Source: UBA1738 sp045577675 (GTDB lineage: Bacteria > Bacillota > Clostridia > UBA1381). From it: a stretch of DNA of 6,380 nucleotides. The notes under the pieces were generated by a model, which saw nothing but the letters and a program-made list of their open reading frames with translations, was not told the DNA's origin and ran no database searches. A program made the translations under genes and the position numbers. This document shows positions 1 to 3,857 of the stretch, piece after piece; within the stretch, counting starts at the first letter, position 1; each line of letters begins with the position of its first letter. The stretch is taken from positions 1 to 6,380 of the forward strand of contig JAZNIV010000126.1 of NCBI GenBank assembly GCA_045577675.1. Reading direction: 5' to 3'.

Positions 1-618
1 TATTCTTATTTAGTTGACTGCCTTAAAGGTTACGATTCAATTATCACTTATCGCGACGAAGCATTCAATTCAGAAGGTTGCCCTATTTTTTATAATACTG
101 AACTTTACACTTTGGTAGATAAAGGTTCATTCTGGCTTTCAGAAACACCAGACGTTATGAGTAAATCCTGGGGTGCACAGTTTAATCGTGTTTGTAGCTA
201 CGTGATTTTAAGTGATAAAGCTACAAACGAAAACTTTGTTGTTTTCAATACACATTTAAGTCACGTAAGTGATGAAGCAAGAATTAACGGTATAAAAGTT
301 GTACTTGATAAAATCAAGGAGTTCGGCGGATATCCAGCCGTTATTATGGGTGACTTCAATGCATTAGAAGGTTCTGAAACATATAATAGTGTTACTGAAA
401 ACTTCCTCGATGCACAAAAGGTTGCTTTAAATACAATTGCTTCTCATACCTATCAGAATTGGGGTAATCCTGAAAGTTTTAGGAGGATTGATTATTTTAT
501 GGTTTCAAAAACAGGTCTTAAAGTTGAGAGCTACAACGTTCTTTCAGGGCTTCGTGATGGCGTTTACACAAGCGACCATTGTCCTATTCTTATTGAATTA
601 AGAATTGAGCATTCTTGA
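1..618 (+). CDS. Endonuclease/exonuclease/phosphatase (EEP) family hydrolase, 5'-truncated by window edge
   Basis: The frame is open from base 1 to the TGA at 616-618, giving the last 205 residues of a longer protein. Family members are usually about 250-300 aa, so roughly the first quarter lies outside the window. EEP hallmarks are visible (fragment numbering): the metal-binding Glu in EGCPIFY (E25), NRV (R63), NTHLSH (N83-H85), GDFNA (D118, N120), RRIDYF (D164) and the terminal SDH (S191-H193). These form the Mg2+-dependent phosphodiesterase/phosphatase site of the DNase I/ExoIII fold, and all look intact. The substrate cannot be read from sequence; the superfamily cleaves nucleic acids, phosphoinositides, sphingomyelin and small phosphoesters. 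No membrane segment is seen in the fragment. The kinase gene begins 53 nt downstream but has its own promoter, so a shared operon is possible but not required. An internal ATG-like start near 112 is not credible because it would remove the Glu motif. Confidence 0.9.
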   Translation, partial: YSYLVDCLKGYDSIITYRDEAFNSEGCPIFYNTELYTLVDKGSFWLSETPDVMSKSWGAQFNRVCSYVILSDKATNENFVVFNTHLSHVSDEARINGIKVVLDKIKEFGGYPAVIMGDFNALEGSETYNSVTENFLDAQKVALNTIASHTYQNWGNPESFRRIDYFMVSKTGLKVESYNVLSGLRDGVYTSDHCPILIELRIEHS

Positions 619-643
619 CTTTATCAATACAATATATTATAAT
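615..643 (+). promoter_or_regulatory. Sigma-A promoter of the NahK-like kinase gene, overlapping the upstream stop codon
   Basis: TTGACT (615-620) and TATAAT (638-643) are separated by exactly 17 bp, a near-consensus housekeeping promoter. Transcription should start near 650, leaving a leader of about 22 nt with AAGGAG at 659-664. The -35 box contains the TGA stop codon of the EEP gene. Prediction from sequence only. Confidence 0.75.
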
Positions 644-671
644 CACTCTATCATTCCTAAGGAGTAAAATT

Positions 672-1778
672 ATGGATTTAAAATTAATTAACATATTAAA
701 TCAATATGATTTTAAGGGTACAATAAAAGAAATAAAACCTATTACAGTTGGTCATATTAATGACACTTTCGTCGTAGAATATGATGTAGAGGGTAAAACA
801 GAAAAATATCTTCTTCAATGGATAAACCACAATGTTTTTAAAAAGCCTATTGAGGTTATGGAAAATGTTGTTGGTGTAACAGAGCATATAAAGAAAAAAA
901 TAGCTGAAACAGGTGGCGACACAGAGCGTGAAGTTTTAACCGTTTTTAAAACTAAAACAGGGGAAAATTACGCTTTGGCAGAAGATGGTGGTTGTTGGCG
1001 TGTTTATAACTTTGTTGACAATTCATATTCTTTAGATGGTGTAAGAAGTAGCGACGATTTCAAAATGGCTGCTTTAGCTTTTGGTAATTTTCAGAAGCAA
1101 TTAGCAGATTATCCTATTGAAACTCTTAAAGATACAATTCCAAATTTCCACAATACTGTTTCAAGGTTTAACGATTTTAAAGTTGCTTTAGAAGAAAATA
1201 AATCTGGCAGAAAAAATGAAGCTTTACCTGAAATTGAATTTGTTTTAGCACGTGAAAAAGATTGTTCTGTTCTTGTTGATATGTTAAACGGTGGCGAGCT
1301 TCCTTTACGTGTTACTCATAATGATACAAAGCTTAATAACGTTCTTTTTGATAAAACAACGAATAAACCTCTCTGTGTTGTTGACCTTGATACTGTTATG
1401 CCAGGTAGTTCACTCTATGACTTTGGTGACAGCATTCGCTTTGGTGCAAATACAGGTGCAGAAGATGAAAAAGACCTTTCAAAAATCTCTCTTGATTTAG
1501 AGCTTTTTAAAGCTTATGTTGAGGGTTACCTCGAATCAGCAGGTGATGCTCTTACAGAAAATGAAATTACATATTTACCATTTGCAGCTAAACTTTTAAC
1601 ATTTGAATGTGGTATAAGATTTTTAGGCGACTTTTTAAATGGTGACGTTTATTTTAAAACTGAATATCCCGAGCATAATCTTGTTCGTGCAAGAACTCAA
1701 TTTAAGTTGGTTTCTGACATTGAAAAGAAATTTTCAGAGATGCAATCTATTGTAAATCAAGCAAAATCAAGGGTTTAA
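672..1778 (+). CDS. NahK-like phosphotransferase (N-acetylhexosamine 1-kinase type, APH fold)
   Basis: A 368-aa cytoplasmic kinase of the aminoglycoside-phosphotransferase/choline-kinase fold. The best match by motif is the N-acetylhexosamine 1-kinase group, which phosphorylates GlcNAc/GalNAc at C1 with ATP to salvage host-glycan sugars; Bifidobacterium NahK is of similar length. Visible motifs are a glycine-loop-like segment GHINDT (27-32), a hinge-like WRVYNFV (109-115), the Brenner-type catalytic loop THNDTKLNN (215-223, catalytic D218, Mg ligand N223), the metal-binding DLDT (D238, D240) and YDFGDSIRF (249-257), which is characteristic of NahK-like enzymes. The start at 672 is chosen because AAGGAG (659-664) lies 7 nt upstream; an in-frame ATG at 615 lies inside the upstream gene and has no ribosome site. 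No lnpA, galT or galE neighbour is visible, so substrate identity is inferred. Drug resistance is unlikely given the NahK-type loops. Confidence 0.85.
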   Translation: MDLKLINILNQYDFKGTIKEIKPITVGHINDTFVVEYDVEGKTEKYLLQWINHNVFKKPIEVMENVVGVTEHIKKKIAETGGDTEREVLTVFKTKTGENYALAEDGGCWRVYNFVDNSYSLDGVRSSDDFKMAALAFGNFQKQLADYPIETLKDTIPNFHNTVSRFNDFKVALEENKSGRKNEALPEIEFVLAREKDCSVLVDMLNGGELPLRVTHNDTKLNNVLFDKTTNKPLCVVDLDTVMPGSSLYDFGDSIRFGANTGAEDEKDLSKISLDLELFKAYVEGYLESAGDALTENEITYLPFAAKLLTFECGIRFLGDFLNGDVYFKTEYPEHNLVRARTQFKLVSDIEKKFSEMQSIVNQAKSRV

Positions 1779-1792
1779 AACATCCTCGAATA

Positions 1793-1828
1793 CTTTTTCA
1801 AAAAAAATTGAAATTTTTTGAAAAAAAG
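1793..1828 (+). other. A/T-rich imperfect inverted repeat between the kinase gene and the tRNA promoter
   Basis: A C-T5-C-A8 run faces a T6-G-A7-G run, giving a long but almost GC-free hairpin after the kinase stop codon. It could weakly terminate in either direction. The A-tracts directly upstream of the tRNA -35 box also fit an UP element that boosts a stable-RNA promoter. I cannot decide between these roles. No conventional terminator is present after the kinase gene. Confidence 0.4.
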
Positions 1829-1830
1829 TG

Positions 1831-1859
1831 TTGACAAATCGATTGCAATAGTGTATATT
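1831..1859 (+). promoter_or_regulatory. Promoter of the first tRNA operon
   Basis: Consensus TTGACA (1831-1836) and TATATT (1854-1859) have a 17-bp spacer and A-tracts immediately upstream. The predicted start is near 1866, about 24 nt before tRNA-Val, leaving a short leader that holds a small perfect hairpin. Confidence 0.85.
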
Positions 1860-1865
1860 ATCTAT

Positions 1866-1881
1866 CGTTGCGAGTGCAACG
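1866..1881 (+). other. Small perfect hairpin in the tRNA operon leader
   Basis: CGTTGC, loop GAGT, GCAACG: a 6-bp perfect stem at the predicted 5' end of the transcript, ending 8 nt before tRNA-Val. It may protect the 5' end or aid leader processing. The second tRNA operon has no equivalent. Confidence 0.55.
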
Positions 1882-1889
1882 AAAGCAAT

Positions 1890-1965
1890 GGGAGCATAGC
1901 TCAGCTGGGAGAGCATCTGCCTTACAAGCAGAGGGTCATAGGTTCGAGCCCTATTGTTCCCACCA
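1890..1965 (+). tRNA. tRNA-Val (anticodon TAC)
   Basis: A 76-nt cloverleaf. The acceptor GGGAGCA pairs with TGTTCCC (one G-U), the D-arm is AGCTCAGCTGGGAGAGC, the anticodon loop is CTTACAA with TAC at 1923-1925, the T-loop is TTCGAGC, and CCA is encoded at 1963-1965. First gene of the operon. An identical copy lies at 6216-6291. Confidence 0.97.
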
Positions 1966-1971
1966 AGAGGT

Positions 1972-2048
1972 GGCCCGGTAGTTCAGCTGGTTAGAACGCT
2001 AGCCTGTCACGCTAGAGGTCGACGGTTCGAGCCCGTTCCGGGTCGCCA
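1972..2048 (+). tRNA. tRNA-Asp (anticodon GTC)
   Basis: A 77-nt cloverleaf. The acceptor GGCCCGG pairs with CCGGGTC (one G-U), the anticodon loop is CTGTCAC with GTC at 2006-2008, the T-loop is TTCGAGC, the discriminator is G, and CCA is encoded. A 6-nt spacer (AGAGGT) separates it from tRNA-Val. The second copy (6298-6374) differs only at one D-loop base, C1987 versus T6313. Confidence 0.97.
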
Positions 2049-2057
2049 CTTCTTTTT

Positions 2058-2133
<76 letters not shown>

Positions 2134-2134
2134 T

Positions 2135-2167
2135 GGATGAGTCGTCCTCACGGCTCATTCATTTTTT
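2135..2167 (+). terminator. Terminator-like hairpin inside the tRNA operon, between Phe and Gly
   Basis: GGATGAGTCG (2135-2144) pairs with CGGCTCATTC (2151-2160) around the loop TCCTCA, a 10-bp stem with two G-U pairs, followed by T2162-T2167. This is the form of an intrinsic terminator. tRNA-Gly begins only 3 nt after the T-run, so no separate promoter fits and read-through is needed for Gly and Cys. It may set the tRNA ratio or serve as a processing signal. Confidence 0.65.
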
Positions 2168-2169
2168 AT

Positions 2170-2245
2170 GCGGATGTAGCTCATCTGGTAGAGCGCCACC
2201 TTGCCAAGGTGGAGGTAGCGAGTTCGAGCCTCGTCATCCGCTCCA
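2170..2245 (+). tRNA. tRNA-Gly (anticodon GCC)
   Basis: A 76-nt cloverleaf. The acceptor GCGGATG pairs with CATCCGC, the anticodon stem is CCACC/GGTGG with loop TTGCCAA and GCC at 2203-2205, the T-loop is TTCGAGC, and TCCA closes the 3' end. It lies downstream of the internal terminator-like hairpin. Confidence 0.97.
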
Positions 2246-2252
2246 ATTATAT

Positions 2253-2327
2253 GGCGACATAGCCAAGTGGTAAGGCGTGGGTCTGCAACACCCTGATTCA
2301 TCGGTTCAAATCCGATTGTCGCCTCCA
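2253..2327 (+). tRNA. tRNA-Cys (anticodon GCA)
   Basis: A 75-nt cloverleaf. The acceptor GGCGACA pairs with TGTCGCC, the D-arm is short, the anticodon loop is CTGCAAC with GCA at 2285-2287, the T-loop is TTCAAAT, and TCCA closes the 3' end. The outermost anticodon-stem pair appears to be a T-T mismatch. Last gene of the operon; its CCA runs straight into the terminator. Confidence 0.96.
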
Positions 2328-2366
2328 AAAAATAAGAGCAAGTCGAAAGACTTGCTCTTATTTTTT
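2328..2366 (+). terminator. Intrinsic terminator of the first tRNA operon
   Basis: A perfect stem (core 2331-2344 with 2349-2362, extended by A/T pairs on both sides) is closed by a GAAA tetraloop and followed by six T. It is very strong and nearly symmetrical, so it could act on both strands. Confidence 0.93.
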
Positions 2367-2370
2367 GTGT

Positions 2371-2538
2371 TTGTGTCCGCAGGACACAACATCGTTTTGC
2401 AACGCAGTTGCAAACATCATTTGACCGTAGGTCAACATCATTCCGCTTGCGGACACAAAATGAAGTTGCCCTTCGGCAAATGAAGTGCTGACGCAATGAA
2501 GTGTGCCTGACGGTACAACGAAGTTGCCCTTCGGGCAA
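2371..2538. repeat. Hairpin array 1: eight small palindromes joined by constant short linkers
   Basis: The stretch 2367-2545 has no gene and is filled by hairpins at about 18-25-nt spacing. H1 is TTGTGTCC/GGACACAA (2371-2389), H2 TTTGCAAC/GTTGCAAA (2396-2414), H3 TTGACC/GGTCAA (2421-2435), H4 TCCGC/GCGGA (2442-2453), H5 TTGCC/GGCAA (2466-2479), H6 weak TGC/GCA (2486-2495), H7 TGTGCC/GGTACA with one G-T pair (2502-2517) and H8 TTGCCC/GGGCAA (2524-2538). Linkers are CATCA/CATCAT-like up to H4 and ATGAA-like after it. TTGTGTCCGC at 2371-2380 is also fully complementary to GCGGACACAA at 2449-2458, so H1 and a larger outer stem are mutually exclusive. It lies between a terminator and a promoter. 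I read it as a REP/BIME-like mosaic; its function is unknown. Confidence 0.85.
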
Positions 2539-2560
2539 ACGGAATCCCCCGCATCCGTTT
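2537..2560. promoter_or_regulatory. Inverted repeat reaching the -35 box of the cupin promoter
   Basis: AAACGGA (2537-2543) and TCCGTTT (2554-2560) form a perfect 7-bp dyad with a 10-nt centre, overlapping the first two bases of the -35 box. It could be an operator or the edge of the hairpin array. The promoter of the 88-aa gene lacks this dyad although its surrounding bases match, so an operator role is a weak suggestion. Confidence 0.35.
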
Positions 2561-2615
2561 GTAATTTCAGATTGTGTGTGGTATAATCAACTCGATAAAT
2601 AAGAATTTGCGGAGG
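2546..2615 (+). repeat. Upstream wrapper module, copy 1 (promoter, leader and ribosome site of the cupin gene)
   Basis: This 70-nt block aligns without gaps to 3254-3323 (constant offset 708, the offset between the two start codons as well). By my hand count 55 of 70 bases match, including both promoter boxes, AAATAAGA in the leader and TTGCGGAGG. After the ribosome site the similarity stops. Confidence 0.8.
2559..2587 (+). promoter_or_regulatory. Promoter of the cupin gene
   Basis: TTGTAA (2559-2564), a 17-bp spacer and TATAAT (2582-2587), with TGTGTGG directly before the -10 resembling a Gram-positive TRTG extension. The predicted start is near 2594, giving a leader of about 29 nt with GGAGG at 2611-2615. 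Confidence 0.85.
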
Positions 2616-2622
2616 CTTATAA

Positions 2623-2970
2623 ATGATACAAAAGACAAACTTGAAAGATATTGTTAACTTGGTTGATGATTTGTTCTTATATAAGAGAGTTGGTACACTC
2701 AATAATCATATGCTAAATGTATTACAGGCTGAAAATAGAACTTTGAATTTTCATATACACGAATCCTCTGACGAAATGTTTTATTGTATTGAGGGTGAAT
2801 TTGATATTGAATTTGAGGATGGATTAACACATATGTGCGAGGGTGATTTTATAATTATACCTAAAGGCACAAAACATCGGCCTATATGCAAAAACTTAGT
2901 CAAGTGCCTTTTGATTGAGGTTGAAGGAACATTGAACAATGACAATACAGGTGGCACATACAAAGAGTAA
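2623..2970 (+). CDS. Small single-domain cupin protein
   Basis: A 115-aa protein with both cupin motifs. Motif 1 has HIH at 44-46, E51 and G58; motif 2 has G74, P80, G82 and H85. The four expected metal ligands (H44, H46, E51, H85) are all present, so a metal-binding beta-barrel is likely. Such stand-alone cupins include mannose-6-phosphate-isomerase-like proteins and small-molecule sensors or dioxygenases; the substrate cannot be read here. There is no signal peptide or membrane segment, so it is cytoplasmic. The start is fixed by GGAGG 7 nt upstream. It is monocistronic, with its own promoter upstream and terminator downstream, set between two hairpin arrays. The flanking modules are shared with the unrelated 88-aa gene downstream. 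Confidence 0.9.
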   Translation: MIQKTNLKDIVNLVDDLFLYKRVGTLNNHMLNVLQAENRTLNFHIHESSDEMFYCIEGEFDIEFEDGLTHMCEGDFIIIPKGTKHRPICKNLVKCLLIEVEGTLNNDNTGGTYKE

Positions 2971-3001
2971 ACCAGTATCTTTTCACTAACTTCTTATTTG
3001 T

Positions 3002-3041
3002 TGAACTGTGGTTCTAAAATGAGACGTACTGCCAAAAAATT
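3002..3041 (+). repeat. Downstream wrapper element, copy 1 (40 nt)
   Basis: It matches 3610-3649 at 37 of 40 positions. It opens with a small GAAC/GTTC dyad (3003-3014), contains GAGACGTACT and ends with an A-run and TT at the base of the terminator. It lies 31 nt after the cupin stop codon. The match ends where the terminator stems begin, and those stems have unrelated sequences in the two copies. Confidence 0.85.
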
Positions 3042-3072
3042 AAGGACTTCGAAAGAAGTCCTTTATTTTTTT
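3042..3072 (+). terminator. Intrinsic terminator of the cupin gene
   Basis: AAGGACTTC (3042-3050) pairs perfectly with GAAGTCCTT (3055-3063) around a GAAA tetraloop, followed by a T-rich tail to 3072. The A-run upstream can extend the pairing. Confidence 0.9.
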
Positions 3073-3074
3073 AT

Positions 3075-3250
3075 CCAAGCCGACAGGCTTGGTATATCAT
3101 CACGCTTTAGCGTGTATATCATCGCCGTAGGCGTATATCATCACACGAAGTGTGCATAACTGTCGGCTTGATGATATACAAAATTGCGTTTTGATGATAT
3201 GCAATTCCTTGCGGAATCGATGATATACAATGCTTCGCATTGATTTTTTT
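3075..3250. repeat. Hairpin array 2: seven small palindromes with TATATCATC / GATGATATA linkers
   Basis: Fills the gene-free space between the cupin terminator and the next promoter. Hairpins are CCAAGCC/GGCTTGG (3075-3092), CACGC/GCGTG (3101-3114), CGCC/GGCG (3123-3133), CACAC/GTGTG (3142-3154), CAAAA/TTTTG (3179-3193), ATTCC/GGAAT (3204-3217) and CAATGC/GCATTG (3228-3242). All stems differ and are perfectly complementary. Linkers read TATATCATC three times (3093, 3115, 3134), then flip to GATGATAT(A) three times (3170, 3193, 3219), which is its reverse complement. CAAGCCGACAG (3076-3086) is also complementary to CTGTCGGCTTG (3160-3170), just at the flip. The last hairpin is followed by seven T, so it can also serve as a terminator. 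Confidence 0.87.
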
Positions 3251-3253
3251 GTA

Positions 3254-3323
3254 CACCCGCACCCGATTGTAAATTTACGTTATGTGTGATATAATCAGTT
3301 TGAAAAATAAGACATTGCGGAGG
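3254..3323 (+). repeat. Upstream wrapper module, copy 2 (88-aa gene)
   Basis: Ungapped partner of 2546-2615, with the same spacing of -35, -10, ribosome site and start codon. The genes that follow the two copies have no visible similarity. Confidence 0.8.
3267..3295 (+). promoter_or_regulatory. Promoter of the 88-aa gene
   Basis: TTGTAA (3267-3272), a 17-bp spacer and TATAAT (3290-3295), preceded by ATGTGTGA. The predicted start is near 3302, with GGAGG at 3319-3323, 7 nt before the ATG. Confidence 0.85.
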
Positions 3324-3330
3324 TTGGATT

Positions 3331-3597
3331 ATGTTCCCTGATATTTTAGATGGTGCAAAGGTTTTGTTTTTTACATCAAAAGATGATTACGGCGTTATGT
3401 TTGATACTGAAGGAAATGAAGTTGCACAGTTTAAATATTTTGCGATATGTAAATATAATAATTGCGATGAATATTATTTGTTTAAATGCAATGAGAAATA
3501 TGAAGTTGAATCAGATTTTGTATGTGATTCGATAGAAATTTGTATGAATATTGCATCTGATCTCTATGGTAAGGAAATAATGTGGGTTAAAAAATAA
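3331..3597 (+). CDS. Hypothetical 88-aa cytoplasmic protein
   Basis: I do not recognise the family. The gene is credible: it has a consensus promoter, GGAGG 7 nt before the ATG, and its own terminator. The 88-aa product is acidic and rich in aromatics. It has five cysteines (C40, C45, C53, C65, C71), which lack zinc-finger CxxC pairing, and no signal peptide or membrane helix. The N-terminal part (8-35) looks like short beta strands with a turn at DTEGNE, and a strand/helix pattern follows at 47-79. Similar small alpha/beta proteins occur among immunity proteins and uncharacterised accessory proteins, but no toxin gene is adjacent, so that link is only a suggestion. It sits in the same wrapper as the cupin gene. 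Confidence 0.75.
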   Translation: MFPDILDGAKVLFFTSKDDYGVMFDTEGNEVAQFKYFAICKYNNCDEYYLFKCNEKYEVESDFVCDSIEICMNIASDLYGKEIMWVKK

Positions 3598-3609
3598 ATA
3601 AGAGTTAAG

Positions 3610-3649
3610 TGAACAGTGGTTCTAAAGTGAGACGTACTCCCAAAAAATT
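3610..3649 (+). repeat. Downstream wrapper element, copy 2 (40 nt)
   Basis: 37 of 40 bases match 3002-3041. It starts 12 nt after the stop codon of the 88-aa gene, and its terminal A-run and TT form the base of the following terminator stem. Confidence 0.85.
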
Positions 3650-3676
3650 CCGTACACGCAAGTGTGCGGAATTTTT
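3643..3676 (+). terminator. Intrinsic terminator of the 88-aa gene
   Basis: TTCCGTACAC (3648-3657) pairs with GTGTGCGGAA (3662-3671) around the loop GCAA, with one G-U pair. The upstream A-run pairs with the T-tail 3672-3676. Confidence 0.88.
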
Positions 3677-3709
3677 ACTTATTCACTATTAACTATTCAC
3701 TCTTCACTA
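3675..3709. repeat. Heptanucleotide tandem repeat, five units of TTMACTM type
   Basis: Five consecutive 7-nt units: TTACTTA, TTCACTA, TTAACTA, TTCACTC, TTCACTA. The period is exact across 35 nt. It resembles the short tandemly repeated repetitive (STRR) heptamers described in cyanobacterial intergenic DNA. No coding role is apparent. Confidence 0.75.
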
Positions 3710-3733
3710 ACCATCGGGTCGATTTTTGGAAAA

Positions 3734-3761
3734 TAATAAGTAAGAGGTAAGAGTTAAAAAG
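3734..3761. repeat. Heptanucleotide repeat block in the opposite sense, TAAGAGG type
   Basis: Four 7-nt units: TAATAAG, TAAGAGG, TAAGAGT, TAAAAAG. The purine-rich strand is the one written here, opposite to the pyrimidine-rich block at 3675-3709, so the two blocks face each other across about 24 nt. Two similar units (TAAGAGT, TAAGTGA) begin at 3599. The rest of 3710-3785 shows nothing I can name. Confidence 0.6.
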
Positions 3762-3785
3762 TTATGGAGGGACGCCATCATCTGA

Positions 3786-3814
3786 TTGTATTTCTGTTTA
3801 ATGTGTGATATAAT
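3786..3814 (+). promoter_or_regulatory. Promoter of the beta-helix protein gene
   Basis: TTGTAT (3786-3791), a 17-bp spacer and TATAAT (3809-3814), with ATGTGTGA before the -10 exactly as in the promoter of the 88-aa gene. The predicted start is near 3821, and GGAGG is at 3844-3848. The leader downstream of the -10 does not match the other two. Confidence 0.82.
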
Positions 3815-3857
3815 ATATCTACCATATATTTACAATATAGTACGGAGGGGTAGTTAG

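Noticed and set aside
615..671. Upstream ATG at 615 as the kinase start
   Set aside because: It overlaps the EEP stop and the promoter, and would add a 19-residue hydrophobic extension; the start at 672 has a good ribosome site.
672..1778. Aminoglycoside resistance phosphotransferase
   Set aside because: Only the fold is shared. The DTKLNN and YDFGDSIRF segments and the length fit NahK-like sugar kinases.
2588..2622. Riboswitch or attenuator in the cupin leader
   Set aside because: The predicted leader is only about 29 nt and contains no structured element apart from the ribosome site.
2358..2702. Minus-strand frame of 114 codons over array 1 and the cupin gene start
   Set aside because: It spans the hairpin array, the cupin promoter and the cupin coding region in antisense, and has no ribosome site of its own.
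2371..3250. CRISPR array
   Set aside because: The repeated parts are only about 5-9 nt and the variable parts are self-complementary stems of 4-8 bp; CRISPR repeats are about 23-47 nt with non-palindromic spacers, and no cas gene is present.
3002..3649. Integron attC sites with gene cassettes
   Set aside because: The 40-nt elements lack the paired R and L core motifs of attC, each cassette has its own promoter, and no integrase is visible. The cassette-like arrangement is still reported as a finding.
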